Below are positions 39,636 through 50,400 of a stretch of DNA of 64,000 bases, piece after piece. The notes under the pieces are model-generated. The model was not told the origin of the DNA. It searched no databases and saw nothing but the letters and a program-made list of their open reading frames with translations. Made by a program: the position numbers and the translations under genes. How positions within the stretch are numbered: position 1 is the stretch's first letter; each line of letters begins with the position of its first letter. The stretch spans positions 1 to 64,000 of the forward strand of contig JACRDB010000067.1 of the NCBI GenBank assembly GCA_016218725.1, read 5' to 3'. The stretch is from Deltaproteobacteria bacterium (lineage in GTDB: Bacteria > Myxococcota_A > Polyangia > Polyangiales > Ga0077539).

Positions 39636-40778
39636 CTAGGCCGCCGAGGGAGGGTCGAGGATCCTCCCGAAGGCGCCCACGGTGCGGAGACGCCAGGGCC
39701 TCTCGCTGCGATCGAGGAGCCCCAGCACCCGGACCGGAGCGCGATCCCGGTGCGCGTCGCACGCGAGGCGATAGTGCACCTCGTCGAGAGCGAAGCGCAC
39801 CAGGCGCCATCGCGCCCCCTCGTGGCTCCGCAGTGTGACGATTCGAGCTCCGTCGGCGTCGCCCTCCTCGTCGCCCGCATCGTCGTCCGAGAGCGCGACG
39901 ATCACGCCATGGAGCTCGCGTTGCACGAGGGGGCCCACGCCGCGAAGGCCACGCGCCACCGCTTCCAGGAGGTCAAAGGCGCGGGCCTCCAACAGCACCT
40001 CCCTCGCCAGCCCCGCCGTGGCCGGCACCCGAGGGCTCGGGCCCACCGCGAGCTCCAGTTGCAGGTCTCGCAGTTCGACGCGCAACCCCAGGACGGCCTC
40101 GCACATGTTGGCGTTAAGGCCGTCACCATAGCCCGCCAGCACGGCGTCGGCGCCGCCTCCAAGGACGGCGTCTCGGACCCGCCCGAAGCCCCGGAGGATC
40201 CGGTCGGAGACTCGCCGCCCCAGCGGTGGGGTCTGGGGACCCGCGCCGATGGAAGGCGCGACCGGCAGGTCCACATTCGCGACGAAGCCCCCCTCGGCTG
40301 CCGGGCCAAAGCGACAGGTGCTCGCGAACCGGAGGGCGGCCGCGGTCGGGCGCGGAAACGACGCGCGAGGGCTCTCCTCGGCGCACGCCGCGGCGACGAG
40401 GAGATCGTAGAGGCTCTGGCCGAGCCGCACGACCACGGGGAGCGGTAGCGTCCCGTGACTCGCGGCGCTCGTGCGAAGGCACACCCGCAGGCGGTCCGAG
40501 TCCGCGCGTAGGAGGTCCCGGACCAGCGCCTCGGGAGGGCGGGCCTCGAGCTCCGCCACGCCGTGGACGACGCGCTCGAGCTGGTCCGCGAAATCTCGCG
40601 CGGAGGCGGAGGCAGGGAACACGACCTCGACCGCGTCCTCTGCGGTGGTCGGGCCTTGGAACACGAGAACGTCGCTCCGGCTGAAGGGGCGGCGCGTCCA
40701 CCCGGCCCCCGTGAGGTAGGCCGCGAGGTCCTCGGGCTGCACGGAGGCGAGGCCCGGAGGGAGCTGCGCGGCGCTCAC
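39636..40778 (-). CDS. unknown protein coupled to a DUF4365 gene
   Basis: 380 residues from GTG at 40778, which overlaps the stop of the DUF4365 gene (GTGA). The N-terminal segment VQPEDLAAYLTGAGW...DVLVFQGP, followed by VEVVFPASASARDFADQLERVVHGVAEL and RLGQSLYDLLVAAACAE, looks like a conserved bacterial family that I have no name for. The C-terminal half contains DLQLELAVGPSPRVPATAGL. There is no signal or membrane segment. It is always expected with its partner if the pair is a true module. Overlap and gene order argue for one functional unit. Confidence 0.7.
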   Translation of the reverse strand: MSAAQLPPGLASVQPEDLAAYLTGAGWTRRPFSRSDVLVFQGPTTAEDAVEVVFPASASARDFADQLERVVHGVAELEARPPEALVRDLLRADSDRLRVCLRTSAASHGTLPLPVVVRLGQSLYDLLVAAACAEESPRASFPRPTAAALRFASTCRFGPAAEGGFVANVDLPVAPSIGAGPQTPPLGRRVSDRILRGFGRVRDAVLGGGADAVLAGYGDGLNANMCEAVLGLRVELRDLQLELAVGPSPRVPATAGLAREVLLEARAFDLLEAVARGLRGVGPLVQRELHGVIVALSDDDAGDEEGDADGARIVTLRSHEGARWRLVRFALDEVHYRLACDAHRDRAPVRVLGLLDRSERPWRLRTVGAFGRILDPPSAA

Positions 40779-41290
40779 GGCCAGCCTCCCGCGCGCACCC
40801 GGGCCATCATGCCCTGGACCGCGGCTACGTCGAAGACGTTGCTGCGGGGGAGTGCGACGCGCACGCGCTGTTCGTTGGTGGTCGGGGCCTGCCCGCGGAG
40901 GTGGGTCCACCAGGCACAGCGCCGGAGGAGCAGGTGCTCGGGCGTGACGGTGAGCCATGCCTCCGGGTCCTCTGGAAGCGCTAGCACCACGAGGATCAAG
41001 GGGCGCCCGCGGTGCGTCTCCACCAGGTCCTGCTGGCTTCTGGCCTCCAGGTCGTAGCGCACGGTGGCGTCGGTGAGGGCGCCGTTCTGCCATGCCTTGG
41101 CCTGGAGATCAATGCCGAAGCCGGTCTCGAACCTGCGCCGGGGGTCACCGGCCCGCACCTGGACATCGTTGATCGATCCGTCGATGCCATAGTCGTGGGT
41201 CCGCGCGGAGCAACTATAGCCCGCCCGGAACGCCACCGCCTGGATGTACGCCGCGCTCAGCCCCTCGCGGACGTGGTTCTCCGTCAACAT
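40775..41290 (-). CDS. DUF4365-family protein (predicted nuclease fold)
   Basis: 171 residues. The start ATG at 41290 gives the family N-terminus ENHVREGLSAAYIQAVAFRAGYSCSARTHDYGIDGSI. The core continues with FGIDLQAKAWQ and VRYDLEARSQQDL, then LILVVLALPEDPEAWLTVTPEHLLLRRCAWW, typical of DUF4365. D..GIDG...DLQAK is the PD-(D/E)XK-like signature (Asp and Gln/Lys), so it is predicted to bind or cut nucleic acid. It forms a two-gene operon with the 380-residue protein through a GTGA overlap. It is a candidate defence effector. Confidence 0.82.
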   Translation of the reverse strand: MLTENHVREGLSAAYIQAVAFRAGYSCSARTHDYGIDGSINDVQVRAGDPRRRFETGFGIDLQAKAWQNGALTDATVRYDLEARSQQDLVETHRGRPLILVVLALPEDPEAWLTVTPEHLLLRRCAWWTHLRGQAPTTNEQRVRVALPRSNVFDVAAVQGMMARVRAGGWP

Positions 41291-41878
41291 GGCCCAAGCA
41301 TACTGAACGGATGATAGGTTCTCCAGCCCGAACTCCCTCCACGACCGATTGCTGAGCGCGTCGGCCCCTCCCCGCGTTGCCGCACCGCCATCCGTCAGCG
41401 TTGACGTTGCTCGGCACGTCGGAGCGAGGAACGCGGTACCTCCTGCGCCCTGGCGCTGCGTCGGAGCGACAGGCCCTGCGCCCGCTGGGATCGCAGCCGA
41501 ACGACGGCGGCGCCGAGTACCCCCCGGCACATGGGTTGAGCGCAAAGGACTTGCGAGTGAAGCGAAGGATGAGCGGGTTGGGTGGCCCGGTGTGGGCGGT
41601 CAAGTTGGTGGCTGCAATCCCTTACCTTCACCCTCACCCCGTGCTCCTCAACAACTCTCGGCCGGGACAATCTGCCCCAGCCGGGAGGAGCGTCTGATGG
41701 CGGACGCCCGCGCACGCACATTGGAGCAACGAGGGCCACATCCACAGCGCCTTCATCGCTCCAACACCCATTTCACGCAGTAGCGCCAGGCCTTTGAATC
41801 ATGAGAAAGATCCTTACCTGTCAGCGATGTGGGATCCTCCGTCCGTGGAGTGTCTCCCCAGGCCCGGGGAATGGCGCA
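41291..41878. other. gene-poor stretch of 588 bp
   Basis: No convincing gene, RNA or repeat was found. Short open frames exist on both strands, but none has a recognised domain, a good ribosome binding site or consistent codon usage. The base composition falls from GC-rich to mixed towards 41800, where the AT-richer gene 41879-43174 begins. It may be remnants of a decayed insertion. Confidence 0.5.
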
Positions 41879-43174
41879 TCACGGGATCACCAACCGAGAG
41901 AGGCGCTCGTTGGCCACCGAATAGTAGGTCAGTTCCGCGAGTGTCCGGAAGTAGACTGAAGGCAGATCCCCCAGGAAAGCGAGGTTCTGCCACAGTTCGT
42001 CATCCAAATGAAGCCTCGTCCAGCGCCACTCCTCCAGAAACGCGAGCACCTCCGACCCCATTCTATTGGGACGGTCGAGGGAGAATGAATACCTCTCGCC
42101 CCCGGCCTCCACACCTTCGAAACTGCCTCTGAAATGGCTCCAGTGCTCCCACTCATGGATGAGCGGAGCGATGCGACGGAGGACCTGGCTGAGTGCGAGA
42201 CTTTGGCCCTCTTCATGGCTCATGTCACCGGCATCAATATCCCGAATCAGGAGGAGCGAATTCAAGGGATGGGGACGAGCGATGAACAAGGCAGTGACGT
42301 AGCCCTGCATGAAATCCCTCACCTGTGCATCGAAGTTGGCTCCGTCCAGGATCTTGATGTCGAAATCCCTGCGGCGGTAGCCCGCCAGCAGTCGGCTCAC
42401 GGAGGGATACAAATTGGCCTCCAGGAGGTCTGTCAGATCTCCAACGGCGAATGACATGCACCGCCTCCACCGGGGCAGGATTCGCTCAGCGACGCACTGA
42501 CCGATCTTGCGTCTCGCCTTCAAGCGATGGGCACCGAGGGCTGTTTCGTCGCCCATATCGAGGTAGACAGAAGTCGCCTTTCGAGCGACTCTCATGTCAT
42601 CCAACCACTCCGTGTGTGGAGAGGCATTCAACTGTGTAGCAATCTGCTCTGGGGACAGACCACGGGCACACATAACTGTCACTAACTTGGAAGTCGGAGG
42701 TGGCTCCGTGGGGGACGGACTCTCATGATATACAATTTCCTGTAGTTTTGCGGCTACGTCTTCGCACGCAAGGACAAACACCAGTCGGCGCAGGATGTAC
42801 TCGCCAACCGATGAGGCCAACGCGCAGCCAAGCACTGCGTCGAGGAGCCCTGGCGGATACCTCACGAGCGATGCGGGGTTCGAGAGGCGCTTCGCCAACA
42901 TTTCCGCCCGATCCCAGTCATCGCCCGCCAGGTATTCGATGTAGTTCACCAGGATGGCCTCGTGCTGAGGCTGAAGCAGAGAACAAACGAAGCTTGCCTC
43001 GACAGAGTCAAGGTATTGATGAAACCCGGCCTGGACCCAGGGACTCGGGTCGTGGGAGAAGGCCGGCCGAGCATAGGACCTGCAAAGGTCCAGAAGGCGG
43101 GGGTAGGAAAGGCCAGTTCGCATGACTCCAAAGACCTCCGACAGCGCCAATTCTCGCGCATGGGAATCGTCCAT
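41879..43174 (-). CDS. AT-richer accessory protein with HExxH motif
   Basis: 431 residues from the ATG at 43174 (GGGAG 8 bases upstream). A GTG at 43228 would add 18 residues but would collide with the divergent kinase start. The G+C content and codon use (TTC/TTT, AAT, GAT, CTT frequent) differ sharply from the neighbours, which indicates transfer. About residue 340 reads IAPLIHEWEHWSHF, containing HEWEH, which matches the HExxH zinc-protease signature. The remainder is largely helical (LLDLCRSYARPAF, AEMLAKRLSNPASLVRYPPGLLDAVLG). No family is recognised. The third zinc ligand was not identified, so catalysis is unproven. The divergent Ser/Thr kinase 40 bp away suggests a linked system. Confidence 0.65.
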   Translation of the reverse strand: MDDSHARELALSEVFGVMRTGLSYPRLLDLCRSYARPAFSHDPSPWVQAGFHQYLDSVEASFVCSLLQPQHEAILVNYIEYLAGDDWDRAEMLAKRLSNPASLVRYPPGLLDAVLGCALASSVGEYILRRLVFVLACEDVAAKLQEIVYHESPSPTEPPPTSKLVTVMCARGLSPEQIATQLNASPHTEWLDDMRVARKATSVYLDMGDETALGAHRLKARRKIGQCVAERILPRWRRCMSFAVGDLTDLLEANLYPSVSRLLAGYRRRDFDIKILDGANFDAQVRDFMQGYVTALFIARPHPLNSLLLIRDIDAGDMSHEEGQSLALSQVLRRIAPLIHEWEHWSHFRGSFEGVEAGGERYSFSLDRPNRMGSEVLAFLEEWRWTRLHLDDELWQNLAFLGDLPSVYFRTLAELTYYSVANERLSRLVIP

Positions 43175-43214
43175 GGAGAGAACTCCCTCGACAAGTTCCT
43201 GAAGCAAGGCGTTC

Positions 43215-44165
43215 TTGAAACGCTTCACCTACCTGGAGAAGTACCTGAAGAAGGCCCGCAAGACCTTCCCCCCGATGATCCCTGGTTACACCCTCGGGCG
43301 CCGCCTGGGTGTGGGTGGCATGGGCGTGGTGTTCCTCGCCGAGCGGAATTCGGACCGCGCCCTCGTCGCGATCAAATTTCTGCTGCCAGACCAGGCCCTG
43401 AACCCACTAGCCAGGAAGGTCTTCGTCCGCGAGCAGGGGAGCATGTGGCTCCTGCGGCATCGTAACCTCGTGGCCTTCCTCGACAACGGCATCGTCGGGG
43501 ACATTCCCTGGTTCGTCATGGAGTACTGCCACCACGGAGACCTCGACGGCCTCGTCTGGCGCAAGGGCGGGCGCATTCCGGCGCTCTTCGCCGCGAAGAT
43601 CACCCGGCAGGTACTCGACGGCCTGGAGGCCCTCCACCTGGCGGGGCTGGTCCACCGGGACCTGAAGCCCGAGAACGTGTTCCTTACCACCGTCAGCGGC
43701 GAGGGCCTGGTCAAGGTCGCCGATTTCGGCCTCGCCCACAGCTACGAGAACGCAGGCGTAGGCTCTCTCACCGCCCAGGGCACTTGGATGGGATCCCCGC
43801 CGTTCATGTCCCGAGAGCAACTCGAAGACTTCTCGGGCGTCGGGCCGGCCGCAGACCTTTGGGCCGCGGGCGCGACGCTGTACTTCATGCTGTCGGGGCA
43901 GTTCACCCGGGAGTTCCCCGAGGGCTCCCTCGACAACGCCATTGCCGCGGCTGAAATCGTGGATACGGCGCCGATCATCCCGCTCCGAGCGCGGCTCGAA
44001 GGCGTCGACCACGACGTCCCCGACGCGCTGTTCGACGTCGTCGAGCGCGCCGTGCACCCGACCGCCGAGCCATCTCCCAAGGGCCGCTTCGCCACCGCCG
44101 CGGAGTTCCGGGACGCGCTCGCCGCGGCGATCCCCACGGTGGGCTCCTCGGCGAAGGGACCGTAG
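43215..44165 (+). CDS. Hanks-type Ser/Thr protein kinase
   Basis: 316 residues from TTG at 43215 (AAGG 5 bases upstream). The ATG at 43275 is an alternative that keeps the whole kinase domain. The glycine loop GVGGMGVVFLAE, catalytic Lys (LVAIKFL), HRD loop (VHRDLKPENVFL) and DFG (KVADFGLAH) are intact, so it should be active. The activation segment GSPPFMSREQLEDF differs from the usual APE but keeps Pro and Glu. There is no transmembrane segment or sensor domain, so it is cytoplasmic and ends shortly after the kinase fold. It is divergent from the HExxH gene and converges on the MopE-like gene. Confidence 0.88.
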   Translation: MKRFTYLEKYLKKARKTFPPMIPGYTLGRRLGVGGMGVVFLAERNSDRALVAIKFLLPDQALNPLARKVFVREQGSMWLLRHRNLVAFLDNGIVGDIPWFVMEYCHHGDLDGLVWRKGGRIPALFAAKITRQVLDGLEALHLAGLVHRDLKPENVFLTTVSGEGLVKVADFGLAHSYENAGVGSLTAQGTWMGSPPFMSREQLEDFSGVGPAADLWAAGATLYFMLSGQFTREFPEGSLDNAIAAAEIVDTAPIIPLRARLEGVDHDVPDALFDVVERAVHPTAEPSPKGRFATAAEFRDALAAAIPTVGSSAKGP

Positions 44166-44175
44166 CGCGTAGGAC

Positions 44176-45116
44176 TCAACACCCCTCGTCGACCACGCCG
44201 TCGCAGTCATCGTCCACGCCGTTGCCGCACGCCTCCGCCCTCGGCCGCACCTCGCCCTCGCAGCGGCCCCACGCGCCGGCCGTGCACAGCTCCATCCCCG
44301 CGCGGCACGCCCCCCGCCCGAGGGTGCCCGTCGGGCCCGCGTAGCACATCCGGAAGACCCCGTCGTCCACCCGGGTGTTGCAGTCGTCGTCGAGGTTGTT
44401 GCACGTCTCCGCCCGCGGCCGCACCTCGCCCTCGCACACGCCCCAGGCGCTCGCCACGCAGCGCTGGGTCCCCGCCCGGCACACCCCCACGCCCGCGGTG
44501 CCTGCGCCCCCCGCGTAGCACTCCCGCTGGAGCCCCTCGTCGGTCATCCCGTCGCAGTCGTTGTCGTCCCCGTCGCAGGCCTCGTCGCTCGGGCGCACGC
44601 CCCCCACGCACGGGCCCCACGAGCCCGTCTCCGCGCAGCCCTGCGAGCCCCACGCGCAGGCCCCTCGGCCCGCCAGCGCGGGGGGGCCGTCGTAGCACCG
44701 CTGGCGCATCCCCGGCGTGCACACGCAACCCTCGTCCACGGCCCCATCGCAGTCGTTGTCCGACCCGTCACCGCACACCTCGAAGGCCCCGCAGCCCGGC
44801 CCATCAAAGGCCACGAGGTCTCGCGTGACAGGCTCGCCTCCTATGTCTCCTACGTCGTTTGCGACGTCCATGGCCACATCCATGACGGGCGCCACGCTCG
44901 CCTCCATCCACGTATCCACGGACGCCTCCATGGTGGCGTCCAGACCCCCGTCGAGGGCCCCGCCGTCCTTGACATCCACGCTCACCTCGGCTTCGCTTAC
45001 GAGGTCCGCGGCGGCGTCCTGCGGGGCGAGCACCACTCCAGGGTCCTGGTCCGCCGCGCAGGACAGCCCCAGGAGGCACCCACCCGTACAATATAACCAC
45101 GCCCGGCGCCGAGCGC

Positions 45117-45120
<4 letters not shown>
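44176..45120 (-). CDS. MopE-like lipoprotein with metal-binding repeats
   Basis: 314 residues. The signal peptide ends in a lipobox-like GLSC (Cys21). An Asp/Ala/Val-rich linker (VDVKDGGALDGGLDATMEASVDTW...) precedes four Cys-rich repeats with DNDCDG or DDDCN(D) (SDNDCDGAVDEGC, DDNDCDGMTDEG, LDDDCNTRVDDG, VDDDCDGVVDEGC). These resemble the MopE/SACCP calcium- or copper-binding family. It is coupled to the amylase gene by ATGA and therefore shares its operon. A surface role in binding metal or substrate is likely. Confidence 0.85.
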
Positions 45121-47315
<2,195 letters not shown>

Positions 47316-47403
47316 AAGTGCTCGGGGCGCCACGGGGGGAGTATAGCCCGAATCCCTGGAACAAAAGATGCGCCCCCCGGGGCGGTGGTGTAGTGCCCGA
47401 AGG

Positions 47404-50400
47404 ATGGCCGAGTTCGTCCACCTGCACGTGCACACGCAGTACTCCATGCTGGAGGGGGCCCTGACCATCAAGGCCCTCCTCGGGAGGACCCGCGCGCTAG
47501 GCATGAGCGCCGTGGCCATGACGGATCACGGCAACATGCACGGGGCCATCGAGCTGTACAAGAAGTCCAAGGACGCCGGGGTGCAGCCCATCCTCGGGTG
47601 CGAGCTCGCGTTTCTGTACCCCGGTGACCGCTACGACAAGGCCGAGAAGAAGCACCCGAGGAGCTACCACCTGCCGCTTCTGGCCTCCACCGAGGAGGGC
47701 TACAAGAACCTCATCGCCCTGGTGTCCCACGCCTGGAGGGAGGGCCCCGACGGCAACCCCATGAGCACCCTGGAGCGCCTCGCGGAGCATGCGAAGGGCC
47801 TGGTGGTGCTCACCGGGTGCCTCGGGGGCGTGGTGCCCCAGGCGCTCCTACAACACTCCCCCGAGGAGGCCCGGAGGGTGCTCGGGCTCCTCAAGGACCT
47901 CGTGGACCCGGGGGCGCTGTACGTGGAGCTCCAGGACCACGGGCTGGTGGAGCAGCCCATCGTGAACCGGCTGTTGCTTGAGCTCGCCCGCGGGATGGCG
48001 CTCCCGGTGGTGGCCACCAACGACGTGACGTACCTCCGGCGCGAGGACGCCCAGGCCCAGCGGGCGCTCACCTGCATCGCCGCGGGCGTCACGCTGGAGC
48101 ACGCCGAGCACAGCGCCCACGGCTCCGAGGAGATGTACCTCAAGGGCCCCGACGAGATGGCCGAGCTCTTCGCCGAGGTGCCCGAGGCGCTGGAGAACAC
48201 CCTGGCCATCCGCGAGCGCTGCGCGCTCAAGCTCACGCTGGACAAGCCCTCCCTGCCGCGCTTCAAGGACGAGGGCGGCGCCGTGGTCACCGACGCCGAC
48301 GAGTACTTCGCGAGGCTCTCGCGGGAGGGGCTGGAGCAGCGCTTCCAGGCCTTCCGCCGGCAGGGCAAGGCCTTCGATGAGAGGAAGTACCGGGACCGCC
48401 TGGAGGTGGAGATCGCGGTGATCACCGCGATGAAGTTCCCGGGGTACTTCCTGATCGTGCAGGACTTCATCAACTGGGGGAAGAACAACGGCGTGCCCGT
48501 GGGGCCTGGCCGGGGCTCCGGCGCGGGCTCGCTGGTGGCCTACGCCCTGCGCATCACGGACCTGGACCCGATCCCCTATGACCTGCTCTTCGAGCGCTTC
48601 TTGAACCCCGAGCGCGTGAGCATGCCGGACTTCGACGTGGACTTCTGCATGCTCAAGCGCGAGCGCGTGATCGAGTACGTGCGGGGGAAGTACGGCCGGG
48701 ACTCCGTGGGGCAGATCGCCACCTTCCAGGTGCTCAAGGCCAAGAGCTGCGTGCGGGACGTGGGGCGCGTCCTGGGGCTGTCCTTCGCGGAGACCGACGC
48801 CATCGCCAGGCTGGTCCCGGACCCCGAGCAGGGCAAGACCATCCCCCTCAAGGACGCCCTGGACAAGGAGCCTCGCCTCCGCGCGCTGTACGAAGAGAGC
48901 GAGCAGGCCCGGAGCGTGATTGATCTCGCCCAGAAGCTCGAGGGCATGACCCGCCACGCGGGGATGCACGCCGCGGGGATCGTGATCTCCGAGGGGCCCC
49001 TGTGGCACACGGTGCCGGTGTTCCGCGCGCCCAACGGGGAGCTCGTCACGCAGTACGCCAAGGACGAGGTCGAGGCCGCGGGGCTGGTGAAGTTCGATTT
49101 CCTCGGGCTCACCACGCTCACGGTGCTGGACTTCGCGGTGAACCTCATCGGCAAGCGCCCGGACCGCGACGGGAGGCCCTTCATCCTGGAGGACATCGCC
49201 CTGGACGGGAAGCCCCAGAACCTCGCGGGGGAGGCCCTGCGCGAGGCCCAGCGCGCCCGGGAGACCTACGAGCTCCTGGCCAGCGGCGAGACCACCGGGG
49301 TGTTCCAGCTCGAGTCCTCGGGGATGCAGAAGCTCTTCAAGGACCTGCGCCCCGACTGCTTTGAGGACATCGTGGCCGCGGTGGCGCTCTACCGCCCGGG
49401 CCCGCTCGGGACTGGCATGGTGGAGGACTTCGTCAACCGCAAGCTCGGCAAGACCAGGGTGGTCTACCCCCACGACGACCTCAAGGAGATCCTCGAGACC
49501 ACCTACGGCGTGATCGTCTATCAAGAGCAGGTGATGATGATCGCCCGCCGGATGGGGGGCTACTCCCTCGGCGGCGCGGACCTCCTGCGGCGCGCCATGG
49601 GCAAGAAGAAGGCCGAGGAGATGGCCAAACAGAAGTCCACCTTCCTCGAAGGGGCGACGCGCCAGGGCTACGAAGAGGCCAAAGCCGCGGAGATCTTCGA
49701 CCTCCTGGAGTACTTTGCTGGCTACGGTTTCAACAAGTGTGTCGTTGCGGAGACGGTCCTCCAGGACGCGGAGAGCGGAGCCCAGACCACGGTGGGGGAG
49801 CTCTTTCAGCGCCGTCAGCCGATGAAGGTCCACGCCCTGGGCGACGACGGGAGGCTACACCCGAGGGCCGTGACGGACGTGGTGCGCAACGGCCGCAAGC
49901 GGGTCTACGAGCTCCGCACCGCGCAAGGGAGAGCGATCGTCGCGACGGACAACCACCCCTTCCGCACGCTGGATGGTTGGACGGAGCTCAAGGACCTGCG
50001 GCCCGGAGACCGGATCGCGGCGCCGCGGAGGCTGGCGGTGGCGTCCTCGAAGCGCTGGCCCGAGCACGAGCTGGTGGCGCTCGGGTGGCTTCTCTCCGAG
50101 GGTAACACCTGCCACCCGACCTCGCTGTATTTCTACAACAACACACCCGCGGCGGTGGACGATTTCGTGACGGCTGCGCGGGCCTTCCCGCACAGCGAGG
50201 CGCGCATCCACCAGCGGCGTAGCGGCCGCTACGAGGTGTGCGTCAACACCGGTCGGGACCCCTGGCTGCGGGGCCACCTCCGGGCCCAGGGGCCCGCGGC
50301 GCGTCCCGAGGGGGCGACCTTCGAGCCCCTGGCGAGCGGCGCGGCGCCGCTGCGCTCGGGGGCCTTCTGGTGGGCCCAGCGCCTCGGGCTCCTGGGCGTC

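Noticed and set aside
41300..41878. Short overlapping frames in the gene-poor stretch, possible transposase remnants
   Set aside because: No motif, catalytic residue or terminal inverted repeat could be recognised, so nothing was called.
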